Positions 1 through 8,874 of a stretch of DNA of 64,000 nt are shown piece by piece. Each line of letters starts with the position of its first letter. Position 1 is the first letter of the stretch. The position numbers were made by a program, and so were the translations under genes. This stretch comes from Mycobacterium sp. IS-3022 (lineage in GTDB: Bacteria > Actinomycetota > Actinomycetes > Mycobacteriales > Mycobacteriaceae): assembly GCF_001500065.1 (NCBI RefSeq), contig NZ_LQIN01000002.1, forward strand, positions 1 to 64,000, read 5' to 3'. The notes beneath the pieces are model-generated. The model made no database searches. It saw only the letters and a program-made list of their open reading frames with translations, and was not told the DNA's origin.

Positions 1-2
1 TT

Positions 3-68
3 GACGACCGCACCCCACGGCAGGCCTACCTCCACGCCATTACCCACGAAAACCTGCCAATTTCTTGA
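3..68 (+). CDS. C-terminal tail of an unidentified protein (partial)
   Basis: An open frame enters from the left edge and ends at TGA 66-68 with 21 readable codons (DDRTPRQAYLHAITHENLPI, then S). It converges on the mce operon. It is too short to identify. It could be the end of a transposase or integrase or of an ordinary neighbour, or a chance frame. What is clear is that the space just downstream of mceB, where mceC is expected, does not hold a recognisable mceC start. Confidence 0.22.
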   Translation, partial: DDRTPRQAYLHAITHENLPIS

Positions 69-100
69 CTCAAGACATCGGTTGGAACGCTGTAGTGATC

Positions 101-1141
101 TCATTGCGGCGTACACCGACCCGTCGGCTGGGACAGGAGCTTGACCGTGCGAACCGGCCCGCCGGGTTGTAAACCGTTCACCTTCAGGCCGATATCACAT
201 AGGTACAGGTTGAAAAAGTCGCCGTAGATGCCTCCGGCGCGTCCGATCATCTCGAAGGCATCCGGAACCTTTTGGAGAAGATCGTCGAGCTGCGCCTGCT
301 GATCGACGAGCGGCGTGGCAATGGCGTCAAGGCGTTGCACGGTGTCGTGCAGCAAGGGGCGGTTGTCGGCGAGCAGGTCGGCCAGAGTCCCCGCGGCGTT
401 GCTGATGTCCACGGTTCGCTCGGCGAGCGGGTCGCCCTTGTCCTTCAGGCCGGTGATGAGCACTTCGAGATTGTCGATGGTCTGGTCGAACTCCGGTAGC
501 TGCCGAACCGTGGTGTCCAGCACGGCGTTCAGATTGTCGACCACCGCACCGATGGCCTTGTCACGCTCGGCGATGTGGGCGGTCAACTGCGCGGTCTGGT
601 CCAGGATGTCGTTGATGGTGCCGCCCTGGCCCTGGAACACGGTGATGATGGACTGGGCGATGGTGTTGACCTTTTCCGGGTTCAGCGCCCGGAAAAGTGG
701 CTTGAAACCACCGATGAGCGCGTCGAGGTCGAGGGCCGGCTGGGTGCGGGACAGTGGAATGACCCCGCCCGGCGGCAGGACTTGCGCCGCGCCGTCGCCC
801 GCGCCGCGCTTGAGTTCCACGTAGCGGTTGCCGATCAGGTCTTGGTAGCGAATCGAAGCGGTGGTCGACTGGTACAGCGGTAACGACCGGCTCACTGTGA
901 AGTGCACCTGCACGCGTCGCCCACCGTCCACCAACTCGATCTTCTTGACCTTGCCGACCTCGACGCCGGATGCGCGGACGAACTGGCCCGCCCGCAAGCC
1001 GCTTGCGGTGCTGAACACCGCGGAATAGCTGTTGGTTCGGTCGAAGCGGAGTTGGCCGAACACCACGACGATGCTGATCGTGAGTATCAGCAGCACCACC
1101 GACAGCGCGCCGAGCTTGATGTTGAGGCCGGTGGTTTTCAT
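101..1141 (-). CDS. mceB: Mce family protein MceB
   Basis: 346 aa. Mce proteins are the cell-envelope substrate-binding subunits of the Mce lipid importers driven by YrbE permeases. The N-terminus has one membrane anchor (about residues 8-30, rich in L/I/V). An MCE/MlaD domain follows (about 35-115, with GLRAGQFVRASGVEVGKV), then a long helical C-terminal part ending GRCTPQ, as in Mce1B-type proteins. The ATG at 1141 overlaps the mceA stop by ATGA. The length is normal for MceB. Unusually, no mceC follows: the 100 bases below its stop contain no start leading into an MCE-type frame. Substrate unknown. Confidence 0.9.
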   Translation of the reverse strand: MKTTGLNIKLGALSVVLLILTISIVVVFGQLRFDRTNSYSAVFSTASGLRAGQFVRASGVEVGKVKKIELVDGGRRVQVHFTVSRSLPLYQSTTASIRYQDLIGNRYVELKRGAGDGAAQVLPPGGVIPLSRTQPALDLDALIGGFKPLFRALNPEKVNTIAQSIITVFQGQGGTINDILDQTAQLTAHIAERDKAIGAVVDNLNAVLDTTVRQLPEFDQTIDNLEVLITGLKDKGDPLAERTVDISNAAGTLADLLADNRPLLHDTVQRLDAIATPLVDQQAQLDDLLQKVPDAFEMIGRAGGIYGDFFNLYLCDIGLKVNGLQPGGPVRTVKLLSQPTGRCTPQ

Positions 1142-2370
1142 GGGTTGATCGTGTTCTCCCCGAATTGGCGGCCCCAGACATACTCGGTGAGCATCGGCTG
1201 GCCGATTTCGAAATGGTTGTAGGGGGCCATGTTGAAGCCTGTGTCCGTCACCAGCCACGGGGCCGGCCACAGTTCGCGGGTGATCTTCTGCCAGCAACCC
1301 GGTTTGCCGCCGGGCCCACCCTTGGCGTTTACCCGCGGGAGGTTGTCGGGATAGACGTATGGGTTTGCGGCACCCAGTATTATGGCGTTCGCGTTGCCGG
1401 AGTATCCGTTGCCGCCCAGTATCTTTGCCACTTTGGGTTGGAGATCGTGAAAGTTGCGGATGGTGCAATACAGGGCGGGGCTGTGTTCATCGAGCAGCTC
1501 GGCGGTGGGCACCAGATCGGCGATCCCGCGCTCCAGGTACGGCCCACCTCGTTCGAAGATGTCGGCGCCGGTGTTGCCGAACCCGATCGCCGCCAACAAC
1601 GCTGTATCGATGTTGTCGCGCTGCGCGTTGAATGTGTGCGCCGTGGTCACGGCGTTGTTCAGAGCTTCCCATAGATCCGGTGACGCGTCGGCGTAGATGT
1701 CGGCGAGATTCGCCAGTTGCCGGACGTCGTGGCGAAGCTGCGGCATCTGCGGATTGAGCTCGTCGAGAATGGCGTTGCCGTTGACAATTGAGGCGCCGAA
1801 TCTGTCACCCAATCCGGTCAACGCTTCGGCCGCGGCCGATAGCGTCATGTTCAACTTGACCGGATCTACCTTCTCGGCGATCGATGTGATCGTCTCGAAG
1901 AGCGTGTTGAATTCGGTGGTCACCGAGGTTACGTCAATCACATCCGTCGGTGTGATCGATTGCGGAGAAGGGGCTTTCGGAGTTGTGAAGGTCACGTATT
2001 TGTTGCCGAATACAGTGCTTGCCGTAATGTCGGCGAGGACGTTCGCCGGGATCGTGGGTACGTATTTCGGCTCCACGGTCAGGGTGATCTTCGCCATCGG
2101 GCGGCCATCGTGTTCCACCTCATCGACGGCTTGCACGCGGCCGATCGCCACCCCGTTGTAGGTGACCTTCGAGCCGGGGTCCATCACCAAACCCGCGCGC
2201 TCGGCGAACATCGTCAGCGTCGTCTTAGGCGTCAGATCGCCGCGAAACTGCATGTACGCCAAGGTAAAAACCGCCGAGAGCAGGATCAGCGCGAAAAGTG
2301 CGGCCAGTTTCCTGCGAGGTTTGGGGAACTTGTTCTCCTTGACTGGGGGCTCGGGAAGGGGCGTGGTCAT
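1138..2370 (-). CDS. mceA: Mce family protein MceA
   Basis: 410 aa, first MCE subunit of the importer. A short basic N-terminus (PKPRRK) is followed by one transmembrane segment (about 22-42). The MCE domain contains GLVMDPGSKVTYNGVAIGRV, the usual MceA core, and the C-terminal part is long and mostly helical. It lies 6 bases downstream of yrbEB and overlaps mceB by 4 bases, so the four genes form one transcript. By family knowledge the Mce subunits assemble into a hexameric tube spanning the periplasm. Confidence 0.92.
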   Translation of the reverse strand: MTTPLPEPPVKENKFPKPRRKLAALFALILLSAVFTLAYMQFRGDLTPKTTLTMFAERAGLVMDPGSKVTYNGVAIGRVQAVDEVEHDGRPMAKITLTVEPKYVPTIPANVLADITASTVFGNKYVTFTTPKAPSPQSITPTDVIDVTSVTTEFNTLFETITSIAEKVDPVKLNMTLSAAAEALTGLGDRFGASIVNGNAILDELNPQMPQLRHDVRQLANLADIYADASPDLWEALNNAVTTAHTFNAQRDNIDTALLAAIGFGNTGADIFERGGPYLERGIADLVPTAELLDEHSPALYCTIRNFHDLQPKVAKILGGNGYSGNANAIILGAANPYVYPDNLPRVNAKGGPGGKPGCWQKITRELWPAPWLVTDTGFNMAPYNHFEIGQPMLTEYVWGRQFGENTINP

Positions 2371-2376
2371 CGCGAG

Positions 2377-3246
2377 TCACACCGTGAGGTTGAAGTTGGG
2401 GTCGGTGCCGTACAGTGCCAGCGAGGCCACCAGCACGATCACCACGATCAAAATCAGGGATGCACGCATCGACTTGCCCACCGCCTCGCCGACACCCACC
2501 GGGCCGCCGCTGGCGTTGAAGCCGAAATAGCAATGATTCAGCAGGACGCACAGTGCGATGAGGATCGTGATGGTGAATGACCAGACGATGTCGTCAGGCC
2601 GCAGGAACGTCGTGAAGTAGTGCTCATACGTTCCGACGGACTGTCCGTAAAAGAGCGTGGTGACGAGCCGGGCGGCGAGGAACGACAAAATGATTGCGAT
2701 CGTGTAGAGCGGAATGATGACGACGGTCCCAGCACCGATCCGGGTGGCCACCAAGAATGAGATCGATTTGATGCCCATCACTTCCAGCGCGTCGATCTCC
2801 TCGCTGATGCGCATCGCGCCAAGCTCGGCGGTGGCGCCGGCACCCACGGTCGAGGCGAGTGCCATACCCGTCGTTACGGGGGCGACGATTCGCACGTTGG
2901 CCAACGCAGCGAAGAATCCGGTGAAAGCCTCCACACCGATGTTGCCAAGCGAGGCGAAGCCCTGGATTGCGATCAGCGAACCGGCTGACAACGTGACGAA
3001 ACCGATGATCGACACGGTGCCGCCGATCACGGCCATCGCTCCGGTGCCCATGCCCATCTCGGCGACCAACCGCAGGGTCTCCTTGCGGTAATGCCGCGTG
3101 GCGTGCGGAATCTGGCGCACGGCCGTGAGGACGAACAAGGTAACGTCGCCGATGCTGTCGAGTACGCGCGGCAACGCAGCCGTGGCCCCAGTCACGTATT
3201 GGTACGTGCGCGGATACCGCGCGCGCAGAACGGTCGCGGTACTCAT
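2377..3246 (-). CDS. yrbEB: YrbE-type permease subunit B
   Basis: 289 aa, integral-membrane MlaE/YrbE permease of the Mce transporter. The signature EEIDALEVMGI, a conserved cytoplasmic loop of this family, is clear, with several hydrophobic segments to the C-terminus. The ATG at 3246 (MSTATVLRARYP) is preferred over an upstream start because it sits one base after the yrbEA stop and gives the normal length. It pairs with YrbEA; the ATPase (MceG/Mkl) is normally encoded elsewhere in mycobacteria. Confidence 0.93.
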   Translation of the reverse strand: MSTATVLRARYPRTYQYVTGATAALPRVLDSIGDVTLFVLTAVRQIPHATRHYRKETLRLVAEMGMGTGAMAVIGGTVSIIGFVTLSAGSLIAIQGFASLGNIGVEAFTGFFAALANVRIVAPVTTGMALASTVGAGATAELGAMRISEEIDALEVMGIKSISFLVATRIGAGTVVIIPLYTIAIILSFLAARLVTTLFYGQSVGTYEHYFTTFLRPDDIVWSFTITILIALCVLLNHCYFGFNASGGPVGVGEAVGKSMRASLILIVVIVLVASLALYGTDPNFNLTV

Positions 3247-3247
3247 G

Positions 3248-4042
3248 TCAGTTTCCGGTCCCGAACCGGACGCCGATCGCGGTGAGGACAACGTTGACGG
3301 CGAACAGCGCAAGCACACACAACACGAGCGTCTCGTTCACTGCGGTGCCCACGCCCTTCGCGCCGCCGCCGACCGTCAGCCCGCGGTAACAGCCGACGAG
3401 ACCGGCGATCATCCCGAACAGTGTGGCTTTGACGATCGAGATGACGACTTCGGGCAAGCCGGTGATGAATGTCAGCGTCGAGACGTAAGCGCCCGCGGAA
3501 ACGTTTTGGATGTACACGCCGAAGAGAAATCCACCGACGAGCCCGATGGTGATCACCGCGCCATTGAGCAGCGCGGCTACATAGGTCGATGCGACGACGC
3601 GTGGCACCACCAGTCGGTGGATCGGGTCGATTCCGAGCACCTCGAGCGCATCGATCTCCTCACGGATGGTGCGGGCACCGAGGTCCGCGCAGATCGCCGT
3701 GGAGCCCGCGCCGGCGACCACCAACACAGTCACCAGCGGGCCCAGCTGCGTCACCGCGCCGAGCGCCGCGCCTGCGCCCGAAATGTCAGCGGCGCCAAAC
3801 TCGCTCAGCAGGATGTTGAGCGTGAAGATGATCAGCACGGTCAGCGGGATAGCGACCGCCACCGTGGGCAGAAACGAGACCCGAAACAAGAACCAGCTCT
3901 GCAGTTTGAATTCGCGCCATTGAAACGGCCGAGTCAACGCCTTGGCTGTGTCCACACACATCTGCGCGAAGCCGCCGACCGCCTCCAGGCTCGGTCCGGC
4001 CTGCTCACGGACATAGCCCTTCAAAGCTGGCGGGGCCGTCAC
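3248..4042 (-). CDS. yrbEA: YrbE-type permease subunit A
   Basis: 264 aa, first gene of the mce operon, starting with GTG behind a GGAGAG ribosome site. It is a multi-spanning MlaE-family permease with the loop signature EEIDALEVLGIDP and a glycine-rich hydrophobic core. It is divergent from the TetR gene at 4327; the 284-base intergenic region holds a strong palindrome that is the likely control point for this operon. Confidence 0.93.
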   Translation of the reverse strand: MTAPPALKGYVREQAGPSLEAVGGFAQMCVDTAKALTRPFQWREFKLQSWFLFRVSFLPTVAVAIPLTVLIIFTLNILLSEFGAADISGAGAALGAVTQLGPLVTVLVVAGAGSTAICADLGARTIREEIDALEVLGIDPIHRLVVPRVVASTYVAALLNGAVITIGLVGGFLFGVYIQNVSAGAYVSTLTFITGLPEVVISIVKATLFGMIAGLVGCYRGLTVGGGAKGVGTAVNETLVLCVLALFAVNVVLTAIGVRFGTGN

Positions 4043-4257
4043 TGGCGCTCTCCGCTTCCGCCTACCGATGTCGTTTTGCTGTAGTTCGCATCTAGCGGTT
4101 CGGTCGAGCTCAATAGAGGCCCCCCGTCATCCACTCAGCGTCGGCTTCGAGCACCGGCAAGACCATGTGCACCTATCCCAAACACGCTCTGATTCAGCCC
4201 CCTTCGTGCTTTCGGAGGGCTATTGTGACCGCGCTCACCGTAGCACTGGCTGCATGA

Positions 4258-4302
4258 GCAGTCAACGACTGACTGCGCAAGCAGTCAGTACGGTGCTATA
4301 GT
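4258..4302. promoter_or_regulatory. TetR-type operator and overlapping promoter between yrbEA and tetR
   Basis: ACTGACTGC (4268-4276) and GCAGTCAGT (4281-4289) are perfect 9-base inverted arms around GCAA. A third half-site, GCAGTCA (4258-4264), faces the left arm across 5 bases. A TATAGT hexamer (4297-4302) lies just downstream, so the operator would cover the -35 area of the tetR promoter. Autoregulation by the adjacent TetR and control of the divergent mce operon are inferred. Confidence 0.6.
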
Positions 4303-4326
4303 TGCCGCAGCAGGTGAGGAGGCAGC

Positions 4327-5031
4327 GTGGCACCAGTGCGCGAGGATGCAGAATTGCGGGGAAAATCAACCGAGATTCTGGACGCCTTCACGCGCAGCGT
4401 TGCCCGCGAAGGCTACGACGGAACCAGCTTCTCCATCATCGCGACCGAACTCGGCATCTCCCGGGGTTTGATAGCGCATCACTTCGGCACCAAGGAGCTG
4501 CTCTTCGCGACTTCGCACTCTTCCTATATGCGACGGCGAATCGACGAGGCGGTTCGGATCCTCGACGAACTGCCCACGCCGGCCGAGCAACTCGCTGGGT
4601 TCTTGTACGCGGCCATCCTGGTTCAGACATTCGATCGGGATGCGACGGTGGCGTTCCAGCGCGAGGTCGCCCGGCTCGCGAAGGAAGACGAAGGTTCCGA
4701 AGGCCGCAAGCTGCGAGCCGAGTACACCGAGCTCGTGCGCGACGTGCTGGACGCGGGCGTCGCAACTGGTGAATTCCGTGCTGGTGATACGAAGACGCGA
4801 AGCCTGCTCATCTTCGGTTCTGTGCATTGGGCGTGGACTTGGTTTCGACCGGAGGGGCCGAAATCGGTCGACCAGATCGGCGCAGAAATCGTCGATCTGA
4901 TGCTCGGTTCACTTCTGGTGTCACGTCGTCGGTTGGCGCGACTGGCCGATCCAGACGGCGCAATCGTCGCCACTGTGCGTGACATTCTAGCCAACGGACA
5001 CCGGGCACCCGCGAAGTCGCGTTCCGCGTGA
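4327..5031 (+). CDS. TetR family transcriptional regulator
   Basis: 234 aa. The GTG start follows a strong GAGGAGG ribosome site. The N-terminal TetR helix-turn-helix is clear (about 30-65; ATELGISRGLIAHHFGTKEL), and the C-terminal part is a helical ligand-binding domain with no residues that identify the ligand. It is divergent from yrbEA-mceB over a palindromic operator, so it probably represses the mce operon and itself in response to a lipid or acyl-CoA. It ends 35 bases from the convergent SnoaL-like gene. Confidence 0.88.
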   Translation: MAPVREDAELRGKSTEILDAFTRSVAREGYDGTSFSIIATELGISRGLIAHHFGTKELLFATSHSSYMRRRIDEAVRILDELPTPAEQLAGFLYAAILVQTFDRDATVAFQREVARLAKEDEGSEGRKLRAEYTELVRDVLDAGVATGEFRAGDTKTRSLLIFGSVHWAWTWFRPEGPKSVDQIGAEIVDLMLGSLLVSRRRLARLADPDGAIVATVRDILANGHRAPAKSRSA

Positions 5032-5066
5032 ACACACGGGGTGAGGTTGTCGCGCGGTGCTGAGCA

Positions 5067-5555
5067 CTACTTCATCACCCGACGCGACAGCCGGCCGATC
5101 GCGCGGCGCATCGGATCCGAGATGAACACGGCGACAAGACCGTTGCCGACGTCCTCGCGTAAGCGCGTCAGCTTCGAGCTCTTGATGAGCCAGCGCCCGT
5201 CGGCTTTCTCGTAGGTCTCGGTGTAGTGCCCGTACCCGCGCAGGTTGATGCCGGGACCGAATCGCACGACGTCCTCGAGCGCCCACACGCCGCGCGCCGT
5301 CGTCGACGAGGTGATCTCGATCTCCGGTGCGTGCACCTGATGCACGGTCGCCTGGTTGCGCAGGCTCTTGCGGGTGAACGCGACGAACTCGTCGGCACCG
5401 TCGATCACCTTGCCGCCCGCTTCGGTTGTGTCGCTGAGGAAGTCGTCGGTGAAGATGGTACGCCAGGCCGCCCACTGCTTGGTGTCGAGAAGCCTACAGT
5501 AGCGCGCCTTCAACTGTTTGATCGCTTCGATCTCCACGAGGTCGGCTTCGGTCAC
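5067..5555 (-). CDS. SnoaL-like / nuclear transport factor 2 family protein
   Basis: 162 aa alpha+beta cone-fold protein. The N-terminus (EIEAIKQLKARYCRLLDTKQ, then a W-rich stretch and FTDDF) is characteristic of SnoaL_4-type polyketide-cyclase, ketosteroid-isomerase or dehydratase-like proteins. It overlaps the upstream SDR gene by ATGA and is the last gene of the 13.4-5.1 kb operon. A role in isomerising or hydrating a cyclic intermediate is plausible; the catalytic residues cannot be assigned from sequence. Confidence 0.8.
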   Translation of the reverse strand: MTEADLVEIEAIKQLKARYCRLLDTKQWAAWRTIFTDDFLSDTTEAGGKVIDGADEFVAFTRKSLRNQATVHQVHAPEIEITSSTTARGVWALEDVVRFGPGINLRGYGHYTETYEKADGRWLIKSSKLTRLREDVGNGLVAVFISDPMRRAIGRLSRRVMK

Positions 5556-6571
5556 TTGGCCATCTCTTTCGCGCGTTCGACATAGAACCGTGCCGCCCGT
5601 CTGATCGACTCGGCGGTCGGCCGTGGTCGCCAGCCCAGTTCTCGGGTGGCCTTACTGTGGTCCGCGGGCGGCATGATGTGCAGAAGCCGGACACCGGTGA
5701 TGTTGATCGGCATCTCGCGTCGCAGCAGCCACCCGGCCGCGGTGGCCATTCCGACCGCGGCGTACACCAGGGCGAGCGGGACGCCGAATCGCGGTGGCGT
5801 CGCCCCGACCTCGGTTGCCGCTGTCTGCAACATGTCTCGCATCGACATGTATGACTCCGAGATGATGTACCGCTCGCCTATCGCGCCGTTCTCGCCGGCG
5901 AGCAGAAAAGCCTGCGCGACATCCTCGATGCCGACGACCTCGGTGTGCACGCCTGTGATGTAGGCAGGAATCTTGCCGAACGCGGCATACTGCACCATCA
6001 AACCCTGATGCGGTTGCCAATCGCCCGGGCCGTACGGGTTCGACACGCACATCGCCACCGCGGGAAGCCCGCGCTCGCGCACGTAGCGCAGCACGAGATC
6101 CTCAGCCTGGCGACGTGATTGGATGTATGCGCCCCCCTTGTCGCCCCAGTCGAACGGCATGTCCTCGGTGACGGGGCCGCGTCCGTCGCCCAGCGCTATC
6201 GTGCCGATGGTGCTGCAGAACACGAACCGATGAAGGTCGGCCTCGGCGGCGACGTCGAGCACCCGCCGCAGGCAGTTCACGTTCGTCTCGAACAACGGCG
6301 CCGGATCGCGCAGGTGGAAGCGGGTGTCCACGATGCAGTAGTAGACGACGTCGCGGTCGGACATCGCCGCGCGCAGCGCCTCGTCGTCGTAGAGATCGCC
6401 GTAGCGGCGCTCGACATCGAGGTCGTCGATGGCCACGGTCGAACTGGTCTTGCGCAGGTACACCCGGACGTCGTCGCCGCGCTCGATGAGTTTGCGGGTG
6501 ACGTGGGAGCCGACGAAGCCGCTGGGGCCCATGACCAGTGCTCGACGGTTGGCGGGCGGCAATGTTGTCAC
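5552..6571 (-). CDS. NAD(P)-dependent epimerase/dehydratase (extended SDR, 3beta-HSD-like)
   Basis: About 339 aa. The Rossmann signature GPSGFVGSHV (Gly-x-x-Gly-x-x-Gly) is near the N-terminus. An extended-SDR core follows with CSTIGTIALGDG and an SNPYGPGDW segment typical of 3beta-hydroxysteroid dehydrogenase or dihydroflavonol-reductase relatives. The active site appears as YIQSRRQAE instead of YxxxK, so the catalytic lysine is not obvious. The start is uncertain: GTG 6571 is listed; a TTG at 6562 has better spacing from GGAAGG, and a GTG at 6604 is possible. It probably acts on a hydroxylated cyclic substrate. Confidence 0.8.
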   Translation of the reverse strand: MTTLPPANRRALVMGPSGFVGSHVTRKLIERGDDVRVYLRKTSSTVAIDDLDVERRYGDLYDDEALRAAMSDRDVVYYCIVDTRFHLRDPAPLFETNVNCLRRVLDVAAEADLHRFVFCSTIGTIALGDGRGPVTEDMPFDWGDKGGAYIQSRRQAEDLVLRYVRERGLPAVAMCVSNPYGPGDWQPHQGLMVQYAAFGKIPAYITGVHTEVVGIEDVAQAFLLAGENGAIGERYIISESYMSMRDMLQTAATEVGATPPRFGVPLALVYAAVGMATAAGWLLRREMPINITGVRLLHIMPPADHSKATRELGWRPRPTAESIRRAARFYVERAKEMAK

Positions 6572-6618
6572 CTTCCGTGGGTCACGAGCGGGCCAAGCAC
6601 GCACGCTCGCGCAGGAGT

Positions 6619-7818
6619 CTAGGACGCTTTCTTGGCGACGGCGGCGTATGCCGGCTTACCGAGGCCGAGTACGTACTGCGCGATCATGTTGCGGAACACC
6701 TCCAGCGTGCCACCGTAGATGCCGACCAGCGGCGCGAAGCGATACACGTACTCCGCGGCGCCGTCGTCGGCGGCACCATCGGCACCGAGCGGCAGCGACG
6801 ACGCAGTGCCGAGGATGTCCATCAAATCCGGCGAGATGTCCCGCATCGTCTGCGCCAGCGCCACCCGACCGAAGATGCTGGTGGCCGAGAACGCCGCCTC
6901 CATACGGGCGACGCTGCGCCCCAACCGGTACGTCACCGAGCCGTCATCGATCAACCTGCGGCCGTTGGGGTCTGGCTCCGTGAGCTTCGCCGCGGCCTTG
7001 TCGACCGCGGCGGCCATGGTGTTGGCCTGATGCATCATGATCGAGACGTCCTGAAGACCGTCGGCCGCCGCTTCGACCGCACCGTGCTCGACGTTGAGCG
7101 GTTCGCGCACCACCGTCCAGCCGTCGTTCACCTCACCGAGACGATACTTGTCGTCGACGCGGACATCGCTGTAGTACACGATGTTCGTCCGATCACCGTC
7201 GACGGTGCGGATGCCCTGAATCTCGATGCCCGGCGAATCGAGCGGTACCAGGAACATGGTGAGGCTCTTGTGCTTCGGTGCATCGGGATCGGTGTTGGTG
7301 ATCAAGAAGACGTATTGACAGTTGTGCGCACCGGTGGTGAACATCTTCGAGCCGTTGATGACCCAGCTCGATCCATCGGCTTCCCGCACCGCCCTGGTCT
7401 TGCAGGTCGCGACGTCGGATCCGCCTTCGGGTTCGGTGTAGCCCAGGCAGAGCCGGACCTCGCCGGTGTACACCCGCGGCATCACCTCGGCCTTGAGTTC
7501 CGGGGAGCCGAACTTGTCCACCGACCGCGCGATCATCGCGGTGGTGCCGAACGTCACCCACGGCACGTGCGCGCGGCGCTTCTCCAGTTCCCAGATCCGA
7601 CGCCGCACCCGGTTGAATCCGCCCTCGGATTCCGGCTTCCATTCGCGCGCGAGGTAACCGGCCTTTCCGAGCGCCAGGTGGACGCCTTCGTCGAAGTTGT
7701 CGCCGGTCTCACGATCGTGGCGCAGGACGTCCTCGGTGACGATCTCACGCAGGAATGCGCGCGCCTCGTCCCGGAAGGCCCGGTCTTCTTCGGAGAGTTC
7801 GACCCGTGAGAAATCCAT
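6619..7818 (-). CDS. Acyl-CoA dehydrogenase (FadE), larger subunit of a pair
   Basis: 399 aa flavoprotein of the ACAD family. It shows YTEPEGGSDV (FAD/substrate loop), WVINGSKMFTTGAHN, and near the C-terminus YGGTLEVFRNMIAQ. The usual catalytic Glu of the Y-E-G-T motif is Gly here; an internal NVEHGAV segment could supply the base, as described for heterotetrameric mycobacterial FadE pairs. It abuts the next FadE gene (TAA directly beside ATG), which supports an alpha2beta2 enzyme. Substrate unknown. Confidence 0.88.
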   Translation of the reverse strand: MDFSRVELSEEDRAFRDEARAFLREIVTEDVLRHDRETGDNFDEGVHLALGKAGYLAREWKPESEGGFNRVRRRIWELEKRRAHVPWVTFGTTAMIARSVDKFGSPELKAEVMPRVYTGEVRLCLGYTEPEGGSDVATCKTRAVREADGSSWVINGSKMFTTGAHNCQYVFLITNTDPDAPKHKSLTMFLVPLDSPGIEIQGIRTVDGDRTNIVYYSDVRVDDKYRLGEVNDGWTVVREPLNVEHGAVEAAADGLQDVSIMMHQANTMAAAVDKAAAKLTEPDPNGRRLIDDGSVTYRLGRSVARMEAAFSATSIFGRVALAQTMRDISPDLMDILGTASSLPLGADGAADDGAAEYVYRFAPLVGIYGGTLEVFRNMIAQYVLGLGKPAYAAVAKKAS

Positions 7819-8874
7819 TTACTCGGCCTCTCCGCTCTCCCGCGCCGCGACGACCTCGGCGATGTACTTGGCGCTGGCGGCGGGGTCTCCTCCGGCCAGC
7901 GCCCATCCTCTGGCGCGCAACAGGTATGCACTGGCGGCGGCCTCGGCCGAAACCCCGAGCCCGCCCTGCACGTGCACCGCCATGGTGGCGGCTTTGGACG
8001 CCTCTTCGGCCATGAACACGAATGCCGACGGCGCCAGTTCAGGCCGCTCGTCGGGCTCGTTGTCGAGGAACCACGCCGCGCGGCGCGCCAGGTTGCGCCC
8101 GCCCTGGACCGTGATCGCGATATTGGCCAGCGGATGCGAGATCGCCTGCAGGGTCGAGATCGGCACGCCAAGGGTGTAGCGGGTCTTGGCGAACTCGGCG
8201 GCGATGGTCATCGTCTCCTCGACGAGCCCGACCAGCGCCGCGGCGGTCAGGACGCGCCATTCATCCAGTGCCCGTTGATATTCCGCCACCGTCTCCGCCC
8301 CGCTGGCCAAGACCGTCCGGCTGTCGGCGGCCGACGGGTCGATCCAGGCCATCGGTAACCGGCCGATGTTGTCGACCTTGACGGGCCGGGTGGCGAAGGT
8401 CAGCTTGACGATGTCTTGAAGAGCGGGGCCGTCGCGGACGACGAGATGGTCGGCGACCGCTGCACTCGGCAGCAGTCGCATTCCGGGAGCGCCGTTCTGC
8501 TGCGGGTCGAGCCCGACGATCTGCTTGCCGCTGACGATATCGGGATCGACCGCGCCCAGTCGGCCGAGCAGGCGCGCGGCGCAGACGTGGTCGATCCACG
8601 GCACCGGGGCCAGCGACCGGCCGATCTCCTCGGCCACCAACGACAGGTCGACCAGCGTCGCGCCGTCGCCGCCCAGAGCTTCGGGCAGCGCCATCGTGGT
8701 CGCGCCCATCGTGCACAGACGTTCCCACAGGCTCTTGTCGAAGCCGGATGCCTCTGCGGCGCGGACGGTTTCGATCGAACAGTGTGTCCTGAAGAAGTCC
8801 TTGTACGCCGCCTGCAGTGCCTTGTGGTCCTCGGACAGGCTGTAATCGAGCCTGCGCAGTTCGTAACGGTCCAT
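7819..8874 (-). CDS. Acyl-CoA dehydrogenase (FadE), smaller divergent subunit
   Basis: 351 aa. ACAD fold, with an N-terminal helical domain (LSEDHKALQAAYKDFFRTH) and a C-terminal helical domain (KTRYTLGVPISTLQAISHPL, then HVQGGLGVSAEA). Several FAD-contact motifs of the first partner are lost, as in the second subunit of heterotetrameric FadE enzymes. The ATG at 8874 overlaps the upstream stop by one base, and the gene is contiguous with the FadE at 6619. It probably forms a complex with that protein. Confidence 0.86.
   Translation of the reverse strand: MDRYELRRLDYSLSEDHKALQAAYKDFFRTHCSIETVRAAEASGFDKSLWERLCTMGATTMALPEALGGDGATLVDLSLVAEEIGRSLAPVPWIDHVCAARLLGRLGAVDPDIVSGKQIVGLDPQQNGAPGMRLLPSAAVADHLVVRDGPALQDIVKLTFATRPVKVDNIGRLPMAWIDPSAADSRTVLASGAETVAEYQRALDEWRVLTAAALVGLVEETMTIAAEFAKTRYTLGVPISTLQAISHPLANIAITVQGGRNLARRAAWFLDNEPDERPELAPSAFVFMAEEASKAATMAVHVQGGLGVSAEAAASAYLLRARGWALAGGDPAASAKYIAEVVAARESGEAE

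Noticed and set aside
1-100. Start of mceC on the minus strand
   Set aside because: Each ATG or GTG frame in these bases either stops within a few codons or reads through without the membrane helix expected at the start of MceC.
3098-4084. A 328-codon plus-strand frame over yrbEA/yrbEB
   Set aside because: Antisense to two well-supported permease genes; charged low-information composition and no ribosome site.
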